Below, piece after piece: positions 27,034 through 36,538 of a DNA stretch of 64,000 nucleotides (its first letter is position 1; every line of letters begins with the position of its first letter). Origin of the DNA: Pseudomonas gregormendelii (lineage in GTDB: Bacteria > Pseudomonadota > Gammaproteobacteria > Pseudomonadales > Pseudomonadaceae). The translations under genes and the position numbers were made by a program. The stretch is taken from positions 1 to 64,000 of the forward strand of contig NZ_JADEVO010000009.1 in assembly GCF_017114825.1 (NCBI RefSeq), given 5' to 3'. The notes beneath the pieces were generated by a model. That model saw only the letters and a program-made list of their open reading frames with translations. It was not told the origin of the DNA and ran no database searches.

Positions 27034-27825
27034 CTACCTGTGCGTAGCAATCCAGATCAACAACCCCGCCTGAAACACCGCAAATGCCACCAGGCATGAG
27101 ATGGTAAAGCGCAGCGCCGTGTCCTCGCGCCGGTACTTGCTGACCTTTTCCTCGTGTTGCTTGAGTTTGACCTCCTGCTCGGCCAGGTTCTGCTCGGCCT
27201 GCTGGAGCATCTGCGCCGCCTCGAGAATCTCCACCACCTGCACCTTCTCGCTGTTCCACTGCGCCTTCAGGTCGCCGACGGGCACGTCCTTGACGCTGCC
27301 CTTGAGATGCTGGGCATCGGCATAGACCACTTCAAAACCGTGCCCCTTGAGGAAGTCATCACGACGCAGGCGGGTGTCTTCGTTCAGCGCGTCCTTGTTA
27401 TTGAGATCGCGGCCGTTGACCCTGTACCCGGGCCAGCGTTGCTTCAGCCAGGTGATGCCGTGGGTCGCCATGAAGCGACCGACGCCACGATTCATCGGTT
27501 CGATCTGCAAGCCGCTGTCGGGGCCGAAGTGCACGCTTTTGTCCTGGTGATCGACCCACACATCCAGCAGGTTCTGTTCCTTGCGCACTCGCTGGCCGGG
27601 CAGGGTGATGCTCATGCGCATCAGGCTGCGTTCCTTGTCATGACGTTCGGCGTAGCCGAATTCGACAAAGCGCAGCGGTCGCCCACCGGTGTTGCGATCA
27701 GTCTGCAGGGGAGCCAGGCGCAGCATCTGGCGATGCTCGGCGTGCACGTCCGCCCACGGCAGCTCGACCGCTGGGGGCGCGTCCTGTTCAGCTGCGGTGG
27801 CGGGTGAAGTCGGGGTGTCAGTCAT
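27034..27825 (-). CDS. Tail-anchored coiled-coil protein, unknown
   Basis: A 263-residue protein: a Pro/Ala/Glu-rich N-terminus, then a globular region (FVEFGYAERHDKERSLMRMS, LLDVWVDHQDKSVHFGPDSG, ITWLKQRWPGYRVNGRDL) that may bind a ligand or partner. A long Gln/Glu-rich coiled coil occupies about residues 190-235, and a single C-terminal transmembrane helix (FTISCLVAFAVFQAGLLIWI) ends the protein. The topology is a cytoplasmic domain anchored in the inner membrane by its tail. I do not recognise the family. It lies between prmB and an alpha/beta hydrolase, transcribed leftwards. Confidence 0.78.
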   Translation of the reverse strand: MTDTPTSPATAAEQDAPPAVELPWADVHAEHRQMLRLAPLQTDRNTGGRPLRFVEFGYAERHDKERSLMRMSITLPGQRVRKEQNLLDVWVDHQDKSVHFGPDSGLQIEPMNRGVGRFMATHGITWLKQRWPGYRVNGRDLNNKDALNEDTRLRRDDFLKGHGFEVVYADAQHLKGSVKDVPVGDLKAQWNSEKVQVVEILEAAQMLQQAEQNLAEQEVKLKQHEEKVSKYRREDTALRFTISCLVAFAVFQAGLLIWIATHR

Positions 27826-27924
27826 AACGGCAAGGTCCTGTCCAAGCTCGGCGTGTCGCCAGGCTTATTGCTGGCGACACCGGCTTATCGGCCGTTTTTT
27901 GCAGGACTGGAGGGTCAATAGCGC

Positions 27925-28878
27925 TTAACTGGCACGAAGTCCGTCAATAAACCCGATGATGCGTGAGCCCAGCTCGGCGGCTAGCGGCAAATTCGGATCC
28001 TTGTACGACGCCAACTGGCGCTTCACGTCGTTGGGCACGATGCGCATCACGTGGTTCATGCCTTCAATCAGTGCCAGTTCGGCGTCCGGCTTGGCCGCCT
28101 TGAGCAGCTTGGCGTCACCGACGCCGACCTGGATGTCGTTACTGCCCTGGATGATCAGCGCCGGCATCGCAAGCTTGGCGAACGCCGCTGCCGGATCCTG
28201 GCGAAACAGTGAGATCAGGTACGGCTGCACGCTCGGGCGGAAAATCACCTGCAGTTGCGGCGGCACGTTGTCGTCGGTGTGGCCGGCCTTGAGGCTGTCG
28301 AGCAATTCATTAGCGCGCAACATCAAGGGCGCAGGCAGACGGTTGCTCAATTGCTGGCGCAGTACCTGGTCAATTGGGCGAGCGCTGCCGGACATGGAAA
28401 TCACGGCTGCGGCATCGACATCGGGCGCGGCGAGGCTGGCGATCAAGGCACCTTCGCTGTGCCCCAGCAGAATCAACTGGCCGAATCGCGGGTCAGCCTT
28501 GAGCTTGCGCCCCCACGCCTGGGCGTCGGACACGTAGCCCTCCACTGACAGATTGCGCTCGTCCGGGGTGGCGGGCAGGCTCGCGGCAACGCCGCGCTTG
28601 TCGTAGCGCACGCTGGCGATGTTGTGTTTGGCCAGCACCCAGGCCAGGCGCTTGAGGCTGTCATTGCGCCCGCCGTCGGGGTTATTGCCGTCGCGATCGG
28701 TCGGGCCGGAGCCGGAAATGATCAGCACCACGGGCACGGGGGTGTCGGACTTTGGCAGCAACAACGAACCAAACAGTTCGCCGCTGCCGGTGTCCAGCGA
28801 AATGGGACGTTGCAGGACAGTGGCCTGCACAAATCCGGTAAACAAGGTAAGGCTCAAGGCTAGAACTCGCAGCATCAT
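27925..28878 (-). CDS. Exported alpha/beta hydrolase
   Basis: A 317-residue protein with an N-terminal signal peptide (MMLRVLALSLTLFTGFVQA), an early SGSGPTDRDGN oxyanion-type loop, the nucleophile elbow GHSEGA, a late Asp in IIQGSNDIQVG and a catalytic His in EGMNHVMR. This is a complete Ser-Asp-His triad of the dienelactone-hydrolase/serine aminopeptidase type, probably periplasmic. The substrate is unknown. The start is one of two adjacent ATGs at 28873-28878. It is divergent from aroC, whose coding region begins 129 bases away. Confidence 0.85.
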   Translation of the reverse strand: MMLRVLALSLTLFTGFVQATVLQRPISLDTGSGELFGSLLLPKSDTPVPVVLIISGSGPTDRDGNNPDGGRNDSLKRLAWVLAKHNIASVRYDKRGVAASLPATPDERNLSVEGYVSDAQAWGRKLKADPRFGQLILLGHSEGALIASLAAPDVDAAAVISMSGSARPIDQVLRQQLSNRLPAPLMLRANELLDSLKAGHTDDNVPPQLQVIFRPSVQPYLISLFRQDPAAAFAKLAMPALIIQGSNDIQVGVGDAKLLKAAKPDAELALIEGMNHVMRIVPNDVKRQLASYKDPNLPLAAELGSRIIGFIDGLRAS

Positions 28879-29007
28879 CACGCCATCATTCACAAAGGTG
28901 CCGGTTGGACTCGCGGGCACCCATAAGGTTCGAGGATGAACTACTTGGGTAGCCTGCGTATACTGGCGCGCATTACGTATTCACGTTCAATTCACGGAGC
29001 GTCCTGC

Positions 29008-30099
29008 ATGTCCGGCAATACCTACGGCAAGCTGTTCACTGTCACCACCGCTGGCGAAAGCCATGGTCCGGCGTTGGTCGCCATTGTCGACGGCTGCCCG
29101 CCGGGCCTGGAAATTTCCCTGGAGGATTTGCAGCGCGACCTCGATCGCCGCAAACCCGGCACCAGCCGTCACACCACGCAACGTCAGGAAGCCGATGAGG
29201 TGGAAATCCTTGCTGGCGTGTTCGAAGGCCGCACCACCGGGTGTGCCATCGGCTTGTTGATTCGCAACACTGACCAGAAGTCCAAGGACTACTCGGCGAT
29301 CAAGGATCTGTTCCGTCCGGCCCACGCCGACTACACCTATCACCACAAATACGGCGAGCGCGATTACCGCGGTGGCGGCCGCAGTTCGGCTCGTGAAACC
29401 GCGATGCGCGTAGCGGCCGGCGCGATCGCAAAAAAATACCTGGCGACCCAGGGCATCGTCATTCGGGGCTACATGAGCCAGCTGGGCCCGATCGAGATCC
29501 CGTTCAAGACCTGGGATTCGGTGGAAGACAACGCCTTTTTCAGCCCGGACCCGGACAAGGTGCCCGAGCTTGAGGCCTACATGGACCAGTTGCGCCGCGA
29601 CCAGGATTCGGTCGGCGCGAAGATCACCGTGGTTGCTGAAGGGGTGATGCCAGGCCTGGGCGAGCCGATTTTCGACCGTCTCGACGCCGAGCTGGCCCAT
29701 GCGCTGATGAGCATCAACGCGGTCAAGGGTGTGGAAATCGGCGCCGGCTTCGCCAGCGTCGCCCAGCGTGGCACCGAACACCGCGACGAGATGACCCCCG
29801 AAGGTTTCCTCAGCAATAACGCCGGGGGCATTTTGGGCGGCATTTCCTCCGGCCAGCCGATCGTTGCGCACCTGGCGTTGAAGCCGACGTCCAGCATTAC
29901 CACGCCAGGCCGTTCGATCGACGTCCACGGCAACGCGGCGGATGTGATCACCAAGGGCCGTCACGACCCGTGCGTGGGCATCCGCGCCACGCCGATTGCC
30001 GAAGCGATGATGGCCATCGTGCTCATGGATCACCTGCTGCGCCACCGTGGGCAGAACGCCGATGTGCAAGTAAGCACGCCGGTGCTGGGTCAGCTTTAA
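29008..30099 (+). CDS. aroC: Chorismate synthase
   Basis: A 363-residue enzyme with the three chorismate synthase signatures: [18 protein letters not shown] near the N-terminus, [18 protein letters not shown], and the C-terminal [17 protein letters not shown]. It converts EPSP to chorismate using reduced FMN, the last common step to aromatic amino acids, folate and ubiquinone. The ATG at 29008-29010 follows GGAGCG. The length is typical for gamma-proteobacteria. Confidence 0.98.
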   Translation: MSGNTYGKLFTVTTAGESHGPALVAIVDGCPPGLEISLEDLQRDLDRRKPGTSRHTTQRQEADEVEILAGVFEGRTTGCAIGLLIRNTDQKSKDYSAIKDLFRPAHADYTYHHKYGERDYRGGGRSSARETAMRVAAGAIAKKYLATQGIVIRGYMSQLGPIEIPFKTWDSVEDNAFFSPDPDKVPELEAYMDQLRRDQDSVGAKITVVAEGVMPGLGEPIFDRLDAELAHALMSINAVKGVEIGAGFASVAQRGTEHRDEMTPEGFLSNNAGGILGGISSGQPIVAHLALKPTSSITTPGRSIDVHGNAADVITKGRHDPCVGIRATPIAEAMMAIVLMDHLLRHRGQNADVQVSTPVLGQL

Positions 30100-30127
30100 T
30101 GGCTGGCCTCAAGGCCGCTGCTGTCTG

Positions 30128-31279
30128 ATGACGACAGCGGCACTCCCGTACTGGCGGCTTTCCAGTTTTTATCTGTTCTATTTCGCCTTGCTCGGTTCGA
30201 CGGCGCCGTTTCTGGCGCTGTACTTCGATCACCTGGGGTTTTCCAGCGCGCGCATCGGCGAGCTGGTGGCCATCCCGATGCTGATGCGGTGCGTGGCGCC
30301 CAATATCTGGGGCTGGCTGGGTGACTACAGCGGCCGACGCCTGGCGATCGTGCGCTTCGGTGCGGTCTGCACGCTGCTTTCATTCTCGCTTATTTTCGTC
30401 AGCAAGACCTACGCCTGGCTGGCCATGGTCATGGCCTTGCACGCGTTCTTCTGGCACGCGGTGCTGCCGCAGTTCGAAGTCATCACCTTGGCGCACTTGA
30501 AAGGCCAGACCTCGCGCTACAGCCAGGTCCGTTTGTGGGGCTCCATCGGTTTTATCATCACCGTCGTCGCGCTGGGGCGCTTGTTCGAGTGGTTGAGCCT
30601 GGACATTTATCCGTTGGCGCTGGTGCTGATCATGGCCGGGATCGTGATCAGCAGCCTGTGGGTGCCCAATGCCGAGCCGGTGCAAAGTGAACGCATCGCC
30701 GGCGACGGTTTTCTGCAACAGCTGCGCAGCCCGGGCGTCCTGGCGTTTTACGCCTGCGTGGGCCTGATGCAACTGAGCCATGGCCCTTATTACACCTTCC
30801 TCACCCTGCACCTTGAGCAGTTGGGCTACAGTCGTGGACTGATCGGCATGCTCTGGGCATTGGGGGTGGTGGCCGAAGTCCTGATGTTCCTGGGCATGAG
30901 CAAGATTCTTGCGCGGTTCTCCGTGCGCCGGGTGCTGCTGGCGAGTTTCCTGCTGGCGGCGCTGCGATGGGTGCTGCTGGGCTCGTTCGCCGAATATGTG
31001 TGGGTGCTGCTGTTTGCCCAGGTGCTGCACGCGGCTACCTTCGGCAGTTTTCATGCCGCTGCCATCCAATTCGTGCAACGTAGTTTCGGTGCGCGCCAGC
31101 AAGGGCAGGGCCAGGCGTTGTACGCAGCCCTGGCTGGCACTGGCGGCGCATTGGGTGCGCTGTACTCCGGCTACAGCTGGAATGCCCTCGGGGCCACGTT
31201 CACCTTTAGTATCGCCAGTCTCGCAGCCTTCGCCGCTGCCGTTATCATAGCCACACGCATGCAAGAGGACCGGCCATGA
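30128..31279 (+). CDS. MFS transporter of the HcaT/PPP-like group
   Basis: A 383-residue, roughly 12-helix carrier. The sequence FYLFYFALLGSTAPFLALYF at the start and the loop GWLGDYSGRR after helix 2 are as in MFS_1-like proteins related to the phenylpropionate permease HcaT. It lies 28 bases after aroC and overlaps mtnB by four bases (ATGA). It is thus probably cotranscribed with methionine salvage genes, where it might move a methylthio compound. That substrate is inferred from position only. Confidence 0.85.
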   Translation: MTTAALPYWRLSSFYLFYFALLGSTAPFLALYFDHLGFSSARIGELVAIPMLMRCVAPNIWGWLGDYSGRRLAIVRFGAVCTLLSFSLIFVSKTYAWLAMVMALHAFFWHAVLPQFEVITLAHLKGQTSRYSQVRLWGSIGFIITVVALGRLFEWLSLDIYPLALVLIMAGIVISSLWVPNAEPVQSERIAGDGFLQQLRSPGVLAFYACVGLMQLSHGPYYTFLTLHLEQLGYSRGLIGMLWALGVVAEVLMFLGMSKILARFSVRRVLLASFLLAALRWVLLGSFAEYVWVLLFAQVLHAATFGSFHAAAIQFVQRSFGARQQGQGQALYAALAGTGGALGALYSGYSWNALGATFTFSIASLAAFAAAVIIATRMQEDRP

Positions 31280-31902
31280 GCCTTACCCGTGAACACCTCG
31301 CCCAGGAAATCATTGATGCCGGGCGTTTTCTGTATGGCCGCGGCTGGTCGCCGGCCACCAGCAGCAACTATTCGACCCGTCTGTCGCCCACCGAGGCGCT
31401 GCTGACCGTGTCCGGCAAGCACAAAGGCCAGTTGAGCCTGAACGATGTACTGGCCACCGACCTGTCGGGCAACAGCCTGGAACCGGGCAAGAAACCCTCC
31501 GCCGAAACCCTGCTGCACACCCAGCTGTATAGCTGGCGCGGGGACATCGGCGCGGTGCTGCACACCCATTCGGTGAACGCCACGGTGCTGTCGCGCCTGA
31601 CGCCGCAAGCCTTCATCGAGTTCGAAGATTACGAACTGCAAAAAGCCTTCAGTGGCGTATCGACCCACGAATCCCGGGTGCGCGTGCCTGTCTTCGACAA
31701 TGACCAGGACATTGCGCGCCTCGCCGCCAAGGTTCAGCCTTGGCTGGAGGCGCACCCTGATTGCGTGGGTTACCTGATTCGCGGCCACGGCCTCTACACC
31801 TGGGGCGCGCGCATGAGCGATGCGTTGCGGCAGATCGAGGCCTTCGAATTTTTGTTTGAGTGCGAGTTGAAGATGCGCTCGCTCTCCAACCGTAACGCAT
31901 GA
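31276..31902 (+). CDS. mtnB: Methylthioribulose-1-phosphate dehydratase
   Basis: A 208-residue class II aldolase-fold enzyme with the zinc ligand motif HTHSVNATVLSR, a later RGHGLYTWG histidine, and the SGKHKGQLS substrate loop. It dehydrates 5-methylthioribulose-1-phosphate in the methionine salvage pathway. It begins within the end of the MFS gene and is followed by mtnD after 20 bases. Confidence 0.95.
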   Translation: MSLTREHLAQEIIDAGRFLYGRGWSPATSSNYSTRLSPTEALLTVSGKHKGQLSLNDVLATDLSGNSLEPGKKPSAETLLHTQLYSWRGDIGAVLHTHSVNATVLSRLTPQAFIEFEDYELQKAFSGVSTHESRVRVPVFDNDQDIARLAAKVQPWLEAHPDCVGYLIRGHGLYTWGARMSDALRQIEAFEFLFECELKMRSLSNRNA

Positions 31903-31922
31903 ACCGTTAAGGAGTTGCCCTG

Positions 31923-32468
31923 ATGAGCAGCCTGTCCGTTTACCACGTCTCAAGCCCTGACATTCCGAACAAGGTGCTGACCCATTTCGAAGACATCGCT
32001 TCGACCCTGGCCGAGCAGGGCGTGCGCTTCGACCGCTGGCAAGCGGCGGCGAAGATCCAGCCCGGCGCCAGCCAGGAAGAAGTTATCGCGGCGTACCAGG
32101 AGCAGATCGACAAGCTGATGACCGAACGAGGCTACGTGACGGTCGACGTTATCAGCCTCAACAGCGATCACCCGCAGAAGGCCGAATTGCGCGCCAAGTT
32201 CCTCGACGAACACCGGCATGGCGAAGACGAAGTAAGATTTTTCGTCGCCGGCCGTGGATTGTTTACCCTGCACATCGACGATTACGTCTACGCCGTGCTG
32301 TGCGAGAAGAACGACCTGATCTCGGTGCCGGCCGGTACCCCGCATTGGTTCGACATGGGCGAACATCCGCACTTCGTGGCAATCCGCCTGTTCAATAACC
32401 CTGAAGGCTGGGTGGCCAACTTCACCGGCGAAGACATCGCCAATCGCTTCCCGCGACTCGAGGACTGA
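31923..32468 (+). CDS. mtnD: Acireductone dioxygenase
   Basis: A 181-residue cupin with the metal-binding motif [18 protein letters not shown] (His, His, Glu) and a second His in GTPHWFDMG. With Fe2+ it converts acireductone to the keto acid precursor of methionine; with Ni2+ it makes methylthiopropionate, formate and CO. The ATG at 31923 follows AAGGAG. It is the middle gene of the mtnB-mtnD-mtnC run. Confidence 0.96.
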   Translation: MSSLSVYHVSSPDIPNKVLTHFEDIASTLAEQGVRFDRWQAAAKIQPGASQEEVIAAYQEQIDKLMTERGYVTVDVISLNSDHPQKAELRAKFLDEHRHGEDEVRFFVAGRGLFTLHIDDYVYAVLCEKNDLISVPAGTPHWFDMGEHPHFVAIRLFNNPEGWVANFTGEDIANRFPRLED

Positions 32469-32472
32469 GCCG

Positions 32473-33156
32473 ATGCCGATCAAAGCAATCCTCACCGACA
32501 TCGAAGGCACCACCAGCGCCGTGAGCTTTGTGTTCGACGTACTGTTTCCCTATGCGGCCAGGCACCTGCCGGATTTCGTACGGCAACAGGCCGGGCGCGC
32601 CGATGTGGCCGAGCAATTGGACGCAGTGCGCCAGGACAGCCATGAGCCGCAGGCGGATGTCGAGCGTGTCATCGAGATACTCCTGGGCTGGATTGCCGAA
32701 GACCGCAAGGCCACGCCGTTGAAGGCGTTGCAAGGGATGGTCTGGGAGCAGGGGTACAAGGCAGGGCAGTTGCAGGGGCATGTGTACCCGGATGCTGTTG
32801 AAGCGCTCAAGGCGTGGCATCAGGCGGGTTTTCAACTTTTTGTTTATTCGTCAGGCTCGATTCAGGCGCAGAAGCTGATTTTCGGCTGCTCGGAGGCAGG
32901 GGATTTGTCGCCGTTATTCAGCGGTTACTTCGATACGACCTCGGGGCCAAAGCGTGAGGCGCAGTCTTACCAGCGCATCACTCAGGCGATTGGCCTTGAA
33001 GCGGCGCAAATTCTGTTTCTGTCGGATATCGTCGAAGAACTGGACGCGGCGCGGGAAGCCGGCATGGCCACCTGCGGCCTGGCACGTGAAGGCGGGACGC
33101 TGACTGGTCACCAGACTGTCGACAGCTTCGCGAGCATCGATCCGACCAGATACTAA
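32473..33156 (+). CDS. mtnC: Enolase-phosphatase E1
   Basis: A 227-residue HAD-superfamily enzyme with the HAD motif variant [14 protein letters not shown], then [13 protein letters not shown], and a C-terminal [17 protein letters not shown] acidic motif. This bifunctional protein enolises and dephosphorylates 2,3-diketo-5-methylthiopentyl-1-phosphate, feeding mtnD. It starts four bases after mtnD ends, indicating tight coupling. Confidence 0.96.
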   Translation: MPIKAILTDIEGTTSAVSFVFDVLFPYAARHLPDFVRQQAGRADVAEQLDAVRQDSHEPQADVERVIEILLGWIAEDRKATPLKALQGMVWEQGYKAGQLQGHVYPDAVEALKAWHQAGFQLFVYSSGSIQAQKLIFGCSEAGDLSPLFSGYFDTTSGPKREAQSYQRITQAIGLEAAQILFLSDIVEELDAAREAGMATCGLAREGGTLTGHQTVDSFASIDPTRY

Positions 33157-33181
33157 ACAGTCTCCGAATAGACTATGGACT

Positions 33182-33279
33182 GTAGGAGCGAGCTTGCTCG
33201 CGATGGTCGTCAACGATGACGCGGGAAGCCTGAGTGGCCAAGGCGCCTGGTAGTTTTTCGCGAGCAAGCTCGCTCCTAC
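33182..33279. repeat. REP-like inverted pair after mtnC
   Basis: GTAGGAGCGAGCTTGCTCGC and its complement face each other with a spacer containing the phrase AACGATGACGC, which also occurs beside the REP at 9369. Nothing else is seen between 33157 and 33337. Confidence 0.8.
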
Positions 33280-33337
33280 AGGGGCGCGTCTCAGGAATCA
33301 GGCAGGGGCGTGTTAAGCCTTACAAACTTCAGAAACA

Positions 33338-33374
33338 ACTCAGGCCGTGAAGCGAAAGCTCTCACGGCCTGACT
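33338..33374 (-). terminator. Hairpin terminator for the DUF3509 gene
   Basis: CAGGCCGTGAG and CTCACGGCCTG pair around a short loop 20 bases after the stop of the DUF3509 gene. The T-run is weak, so a dual-direction terminator shared with the mtn operon is possible. Confidence 0.65.
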
Positions 33375-33394
33375 GTTTGCAGCCCTGCAACAAT

Positions 33395-33673
33395 TTACGC
33401 CGAATGATAAGTCGGCAGAGCGAACCGTTGCTGGCTTTGCAGCATCGAAATCTGTGGCAACTCGCTGGCTTGCTCAGCCAGGTCACGACGGATCGCGCTG
33501 ATCACCCAGGACAACTGGTCGCCAGCATGCAGTTGCTGGTAGGAAATCGAGCGTTTGAAGACTTTGCCTTCCTGACTGCGCAGTGTCAGCAGGATGCCGC
33601 CGTCGGGGCGTGGCTGAGTGTTCACTTCGAAGTTGGAGAACAGGGAGGTAAATTTTTCTTGGATCAGGCTCAT
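33395..33673 (-). CDS. DUF3509 family protein
   Basis: A 92-residue protein with the pattern IQEKFTSLF-(N)-QPRPDGGILLTLR-(N)-RSISYQQL typical of DUF3509, a small soluble family found almost only in Pseudomonas and without a known function. The ATG at 33671-33673 follows GGAGCT; twelve upstream codons are open but lack a ribosome site. The 335-base region from 33674 to the acyl-CoA synthetase is A/T-rich and holds no further gene. Confidence 0.82.
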   Translation of the reverse strand: MSLIQEKFTSLFSNFEVNTQPRPDGGILLTLRSQEGKVFKRSISYQQLHAGDQLSWVISAIRRDLAEQASELPQISMLQSQQRFALPTYHSA

Positions 33674-34008
33674 GTCTATCAGCTCCGTTAGCACTTGATT
33701 GGCAAGCATGGAGAGGTAGTTGCACCCTTTGTGCCAGCATTTGAAAATAATAAAAACCCTTACAAATCAATAAGATAAAAAATCAGCCAATTTTTGCTTT
33801 CGTGCAATCTGCATGAAAGGCCATCGTGCATCCTGCATTTTGCGAGATTCGTTCGGTTTCAATGGAACCATTCGCAAAAACCGGGCTCACGTTGTCGCCG
33901 GTCTGTTGTGCGGATACAAAACATTGCAAAAACTGCGTGTACAGCCCCTGAATCACTCACGTACTTTCGGCCACCACCCGACAATAAAAAGATCGAACGG
34001 GAGCAACG

Positions 34009-35847
34009 ATGAGCCGCGCGCTGAACGACACGATTACCTGGGGCATGATGCTGCGCAAACTGCCCACCATCGCCAAGGCCCTGCCACGAGTGGTCCGGGG
34101 CATGAAGGCTGCCAACGTCAAGGATCCAACCCAGTCCTGTGGCCTGGGCTGGAGCTTCGAGCAAGCGACGTTGCGCAATCCCGACGGCCCGGCATTGCTT
34201 CAGGGCGATGTGCTCCTGACCTACGCCCAGGTGAACGAGTGGGCCAATCGCATGGCTCACCATTTGAGCGCGCAGGGCATCCGCAAGGGTGATGTGGTGG
34301 CGGTGTTCATCGAGAATCGTCCGGAACTGCTGGTGACTATCCTGGCGGTGGCCAAGACGGGTGCGATCAGCGCGCTGCTCAATACCTCGCAAACCCGTGA
34401 CACCCTGGTGCACAGCCTGAACCTGGTAGCGCCTGCGGCGATCATTGTCGGCGAAGAACTGGTGCCGGCGTTCTCCGCTGTTCGCGAGCGCGTGGCGCTG
34501 GAGCCTGCCCGCACCTGGTTCGTAGCCGATCAGGACACCTGCCGGCACCCGGGCATTGCGCCCGATGGTTTCATCAACATGATGGCGGCCATCGCCGACA
34601 GCCCAAGCGCAAACCCGGTGACCAGCCAGCAGGTATTCTGCGACGATCCCTGCTTCTACATCTACACCTCAGGCACCACCGGGTTACCCAAGGCCGGGGT
34701 GTTCAAGCACGGTCGCTGGATGCGCAGTTCCGCCAGTTTTGGCACGATCGCGCTGAACATGAGCCCGGACGATATCGTCTACTGCACCCTGCCGCTGTAC
34801 CACGCCACCGGGCTGTGTGTGTGCTGGGGCTCGGCCATCAGTGGCGCCTCAGGTTTCGCCATTCGCCGCAAGTTCAGCGCCAGCCAGTTCTGGGATGATG
34901 TGCGCAAATACCGTGCGACCACCCTCGGCTATGTCGGTGAACTGTGTCGCTACCTGGTCGATCAGCCGCCCACTGCCCAAGACAGCCAGCACCGGGTCAC
35001 CAAGATGATCGGCAACGGCCTGCGCCCCGGCGCCTGGGCTGAATTCAAGACCCGCTTTGCGGTGCAGCACATCTGCGAGCTGTACGCTGCCAGTGACGGC
35101 AATATCGGTTTCACCAACGTTCTCAACTTCGACAACACCGTAGGTTTTTCCCTGATGTCCTGGGAGCTGGCTGCCTACGACCACGACAGTGGCCAGCCTC
35201 TGCGTGACGCCAAGGGGTTCATGCGCAAGGTTGCCAAAGGCGAGCAAGGGTTGCTGCTGGCGAAAATCGACGACAAGGCGCCACTGGATGGCTACACCGA
35301 CGCGCAGAAGACCGCAAAGGTGGTGCTGCACGACGTGTTTGAAAAGGGCGACCGTTATTTCAATACCGGCGACCTGTTGCGCAACATCGGCTTCGGTCAC
35401 GCCCAGTTTGTCGATCGACTGGGCGATACCTATCGCTGGAAAGGCGAGAACGTCTCGACCACCGAGGTGGAAAACATCCTGCTGCAGCATCCGAATATTT
35501 CCGAGGCGGTGGCCTACGGGGTGGAAGTACACAACACCAATGGCCGTGCCGGCATGGCCGCGATCACCCCGGCCGAATCCCTGGCGACCCTGGATTTCAG
35601 TGAGCTGCTGGCATTCGCTCGCGAACAGATGCCCGCGTATGCCGTACCGTTGTTCCTGCGGGTGAAGGTTAAAATGGAAACCACCGGCACCTTCAAGTAC
35701 CAGAAGACCCGCCTCAAGGACGAAGGGTTTGACCCCGGTAAAACCGGTGACGATCCCATCTATGCCTGGTTGCCGGGAACTCACACCTATGTGCAGGTGA
35801 CTGAACAGGTGCTGGCCGAGATTCATGATGGCAAACACCGTTATTGA
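34009..35847 (+). CDS. Long/very-long-chain fatty acyl-CoA synthetase (FadD6/FATP-like)
   Basis: A 612-residue adenylate-forming enzyme with the AMP-binding motif IYTSGTTGLPKAGVFKH, the later YNTGDLLRNIGFGHAQFVDR-type hinge region and a final KTRLKDEGFDP segment holding the C-terminal catalytic Lys region. The MLRKLPTIAKALPRVVRGMK amphipathic start resembles the FATP/FadD6 group and not classic FadD. It activates fatty acids to acyl-CoA with ATP. The ATG at 34009 follows GGGAGC. It is monocistronic or shared with the ankyrin gene 97 bases later. Confidence 0.9.
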   Translation: MSRALNDTITWGMMLRKLPTIAKALPRVVRGMKAANVKDPTQSCGLGWSFEQATLRNPDGPALLQGDVLLTYAQVNEWANRMAHHLSAQGIRKGDVVAVFIENRPELLVTILAVAKTGAISALLNTSQTRDTLVHSLNLVAPAAIIVGEELVPAFSAVRERVALEPARTWFVADQDTCRHPGIAPDGFINMMAAIADSPSANPVTSQQVFCDDPCFYIYTSGTTGLPKAGVFKHGRWMRSSASFGTIALNMSPDDIVYCTLPLYHATGLCVCWGSAISGASGFAIRRKFSASQFWDDVRKYRATTLGYVGELCRYLVDQPPTAQDSQHRVTKMIGNGLRPGAWAEFKTRFAVQHICELYAASDGNIGFTNVLNFDNTVGFSLMSWELAAYDHDSGQPLRDAKGFMRKVAKGEQGLLLAKIDDKAPLDGYTDAQKTAKVVLHDVFEKGDRYFNTGDLLRNIGFGHAQFVDRLGDTYRWKGENVSTTEVENILLQHPNISEAVAYGVEVHNTNGRAGMAAITPAESLATLDFSELLAFAREQMPAYAVPLFLRVKVKMETTGTFKYQKTRLKDEGFDPGKTGDDPIYAWLPGTHTYVQVTEQVLAEIHDGKHRY

Positions 35848-35944
35848 ATCTGGCTATGACCCTTGATCAGAAAAAAGAAGTGACAGTCTCCAGGCTGCTC
35901 GGGAAACTGTCGCCCTTTGCACCTACACAGAAAGTGGAGCCACC

Positions 35945-36463
35945 ATGTCAGACCAAAGCCGCCAGATGACCCCCGAAGAAGCCGCTGAATTCGCCGAACA
36001 GGTATTCAACAAGGCGCGCGAGGGCGATGCGGCCATGATGGCCGCATTGCTGTCCAAAGGCCTGCCGCCGAACTTGCGCAACCACAAGGGTGACACCCTG
36101 TTGATGCTTGCGGCCTACCATGGCCATGTCGACACGGTGAAAGTGCTGCTCGAGCACAAGGCCGACCCGGAAATCCGCAACGACAATGGCCAGAGCCCGA
36201 TCGCCGGCGCTGCGTTCAAGGGCGATCTGGCGGTGGTCAGCGCGTTGGTCGACGGTGGCGCGCAAGTCGAAGGCTCATCCTTCGACGGCCGTACCGCGCT
36301 GATGATGGCGGCCATGTTCAACCGAGTTGCCATCGTCGACTATCTGATCAGCAAAGGCGCTGATCCGAAAGCCAAGGATGCCAACGGCGTATCGGCGCTG
36401 GATGCGGCCAAGACGATGGGCGCAGTGGACACCACGGCGCAGCTGGAGAAGTTGCTGAGCTAA
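35945..36463 (+). CDS. Ankyrin-repeat protein
   Basis: A 172-residue protein consisting mostly of four ankyrin repeats, for example KGDTLLMLAAYHGHVDTVKV, NGQSPIAGAAFKGDLAVVSA and DGRTALMMAAMFNRVAIVDY. The N-terminal segment is short and helical, with no signal peptide. Repeats of this type mediate protein-protein contact; the partner is unknown. The ATG at 35945 has GTGGAG upstream. Confidence 0.9.
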   Translation: MSDQSRQMTPEEAAEFAEQVFNKAREGDAAMMAALLSKGLPPNLRNHKGDTLLMLAAYHGHVDTVKVLLEHKADPEIRNDNGQSPIAGAAFKGDLAVVSALVDGGAQVEGSSFDGRTALMMAAMFNRVAIVDYLISKGADPKAKDANGVSALDAAKTMGAVDTTAQLEKLLS

Positions 36464-36538
36464 TGGCTCAAGCCGGTTGAAAAACCCGTGGCGAGCAAGC
36501 CAGCTCGCCACGGGGGCTGTGACAGATTCCAGTTATAT

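Noticed and set aside
28987..30069. Minus-strand frame of 360 codons opposite aroC
   Set aside because: aroC is unambiguous on the plus strand; the antisense frame has no recognisable motif and no ribosome site.
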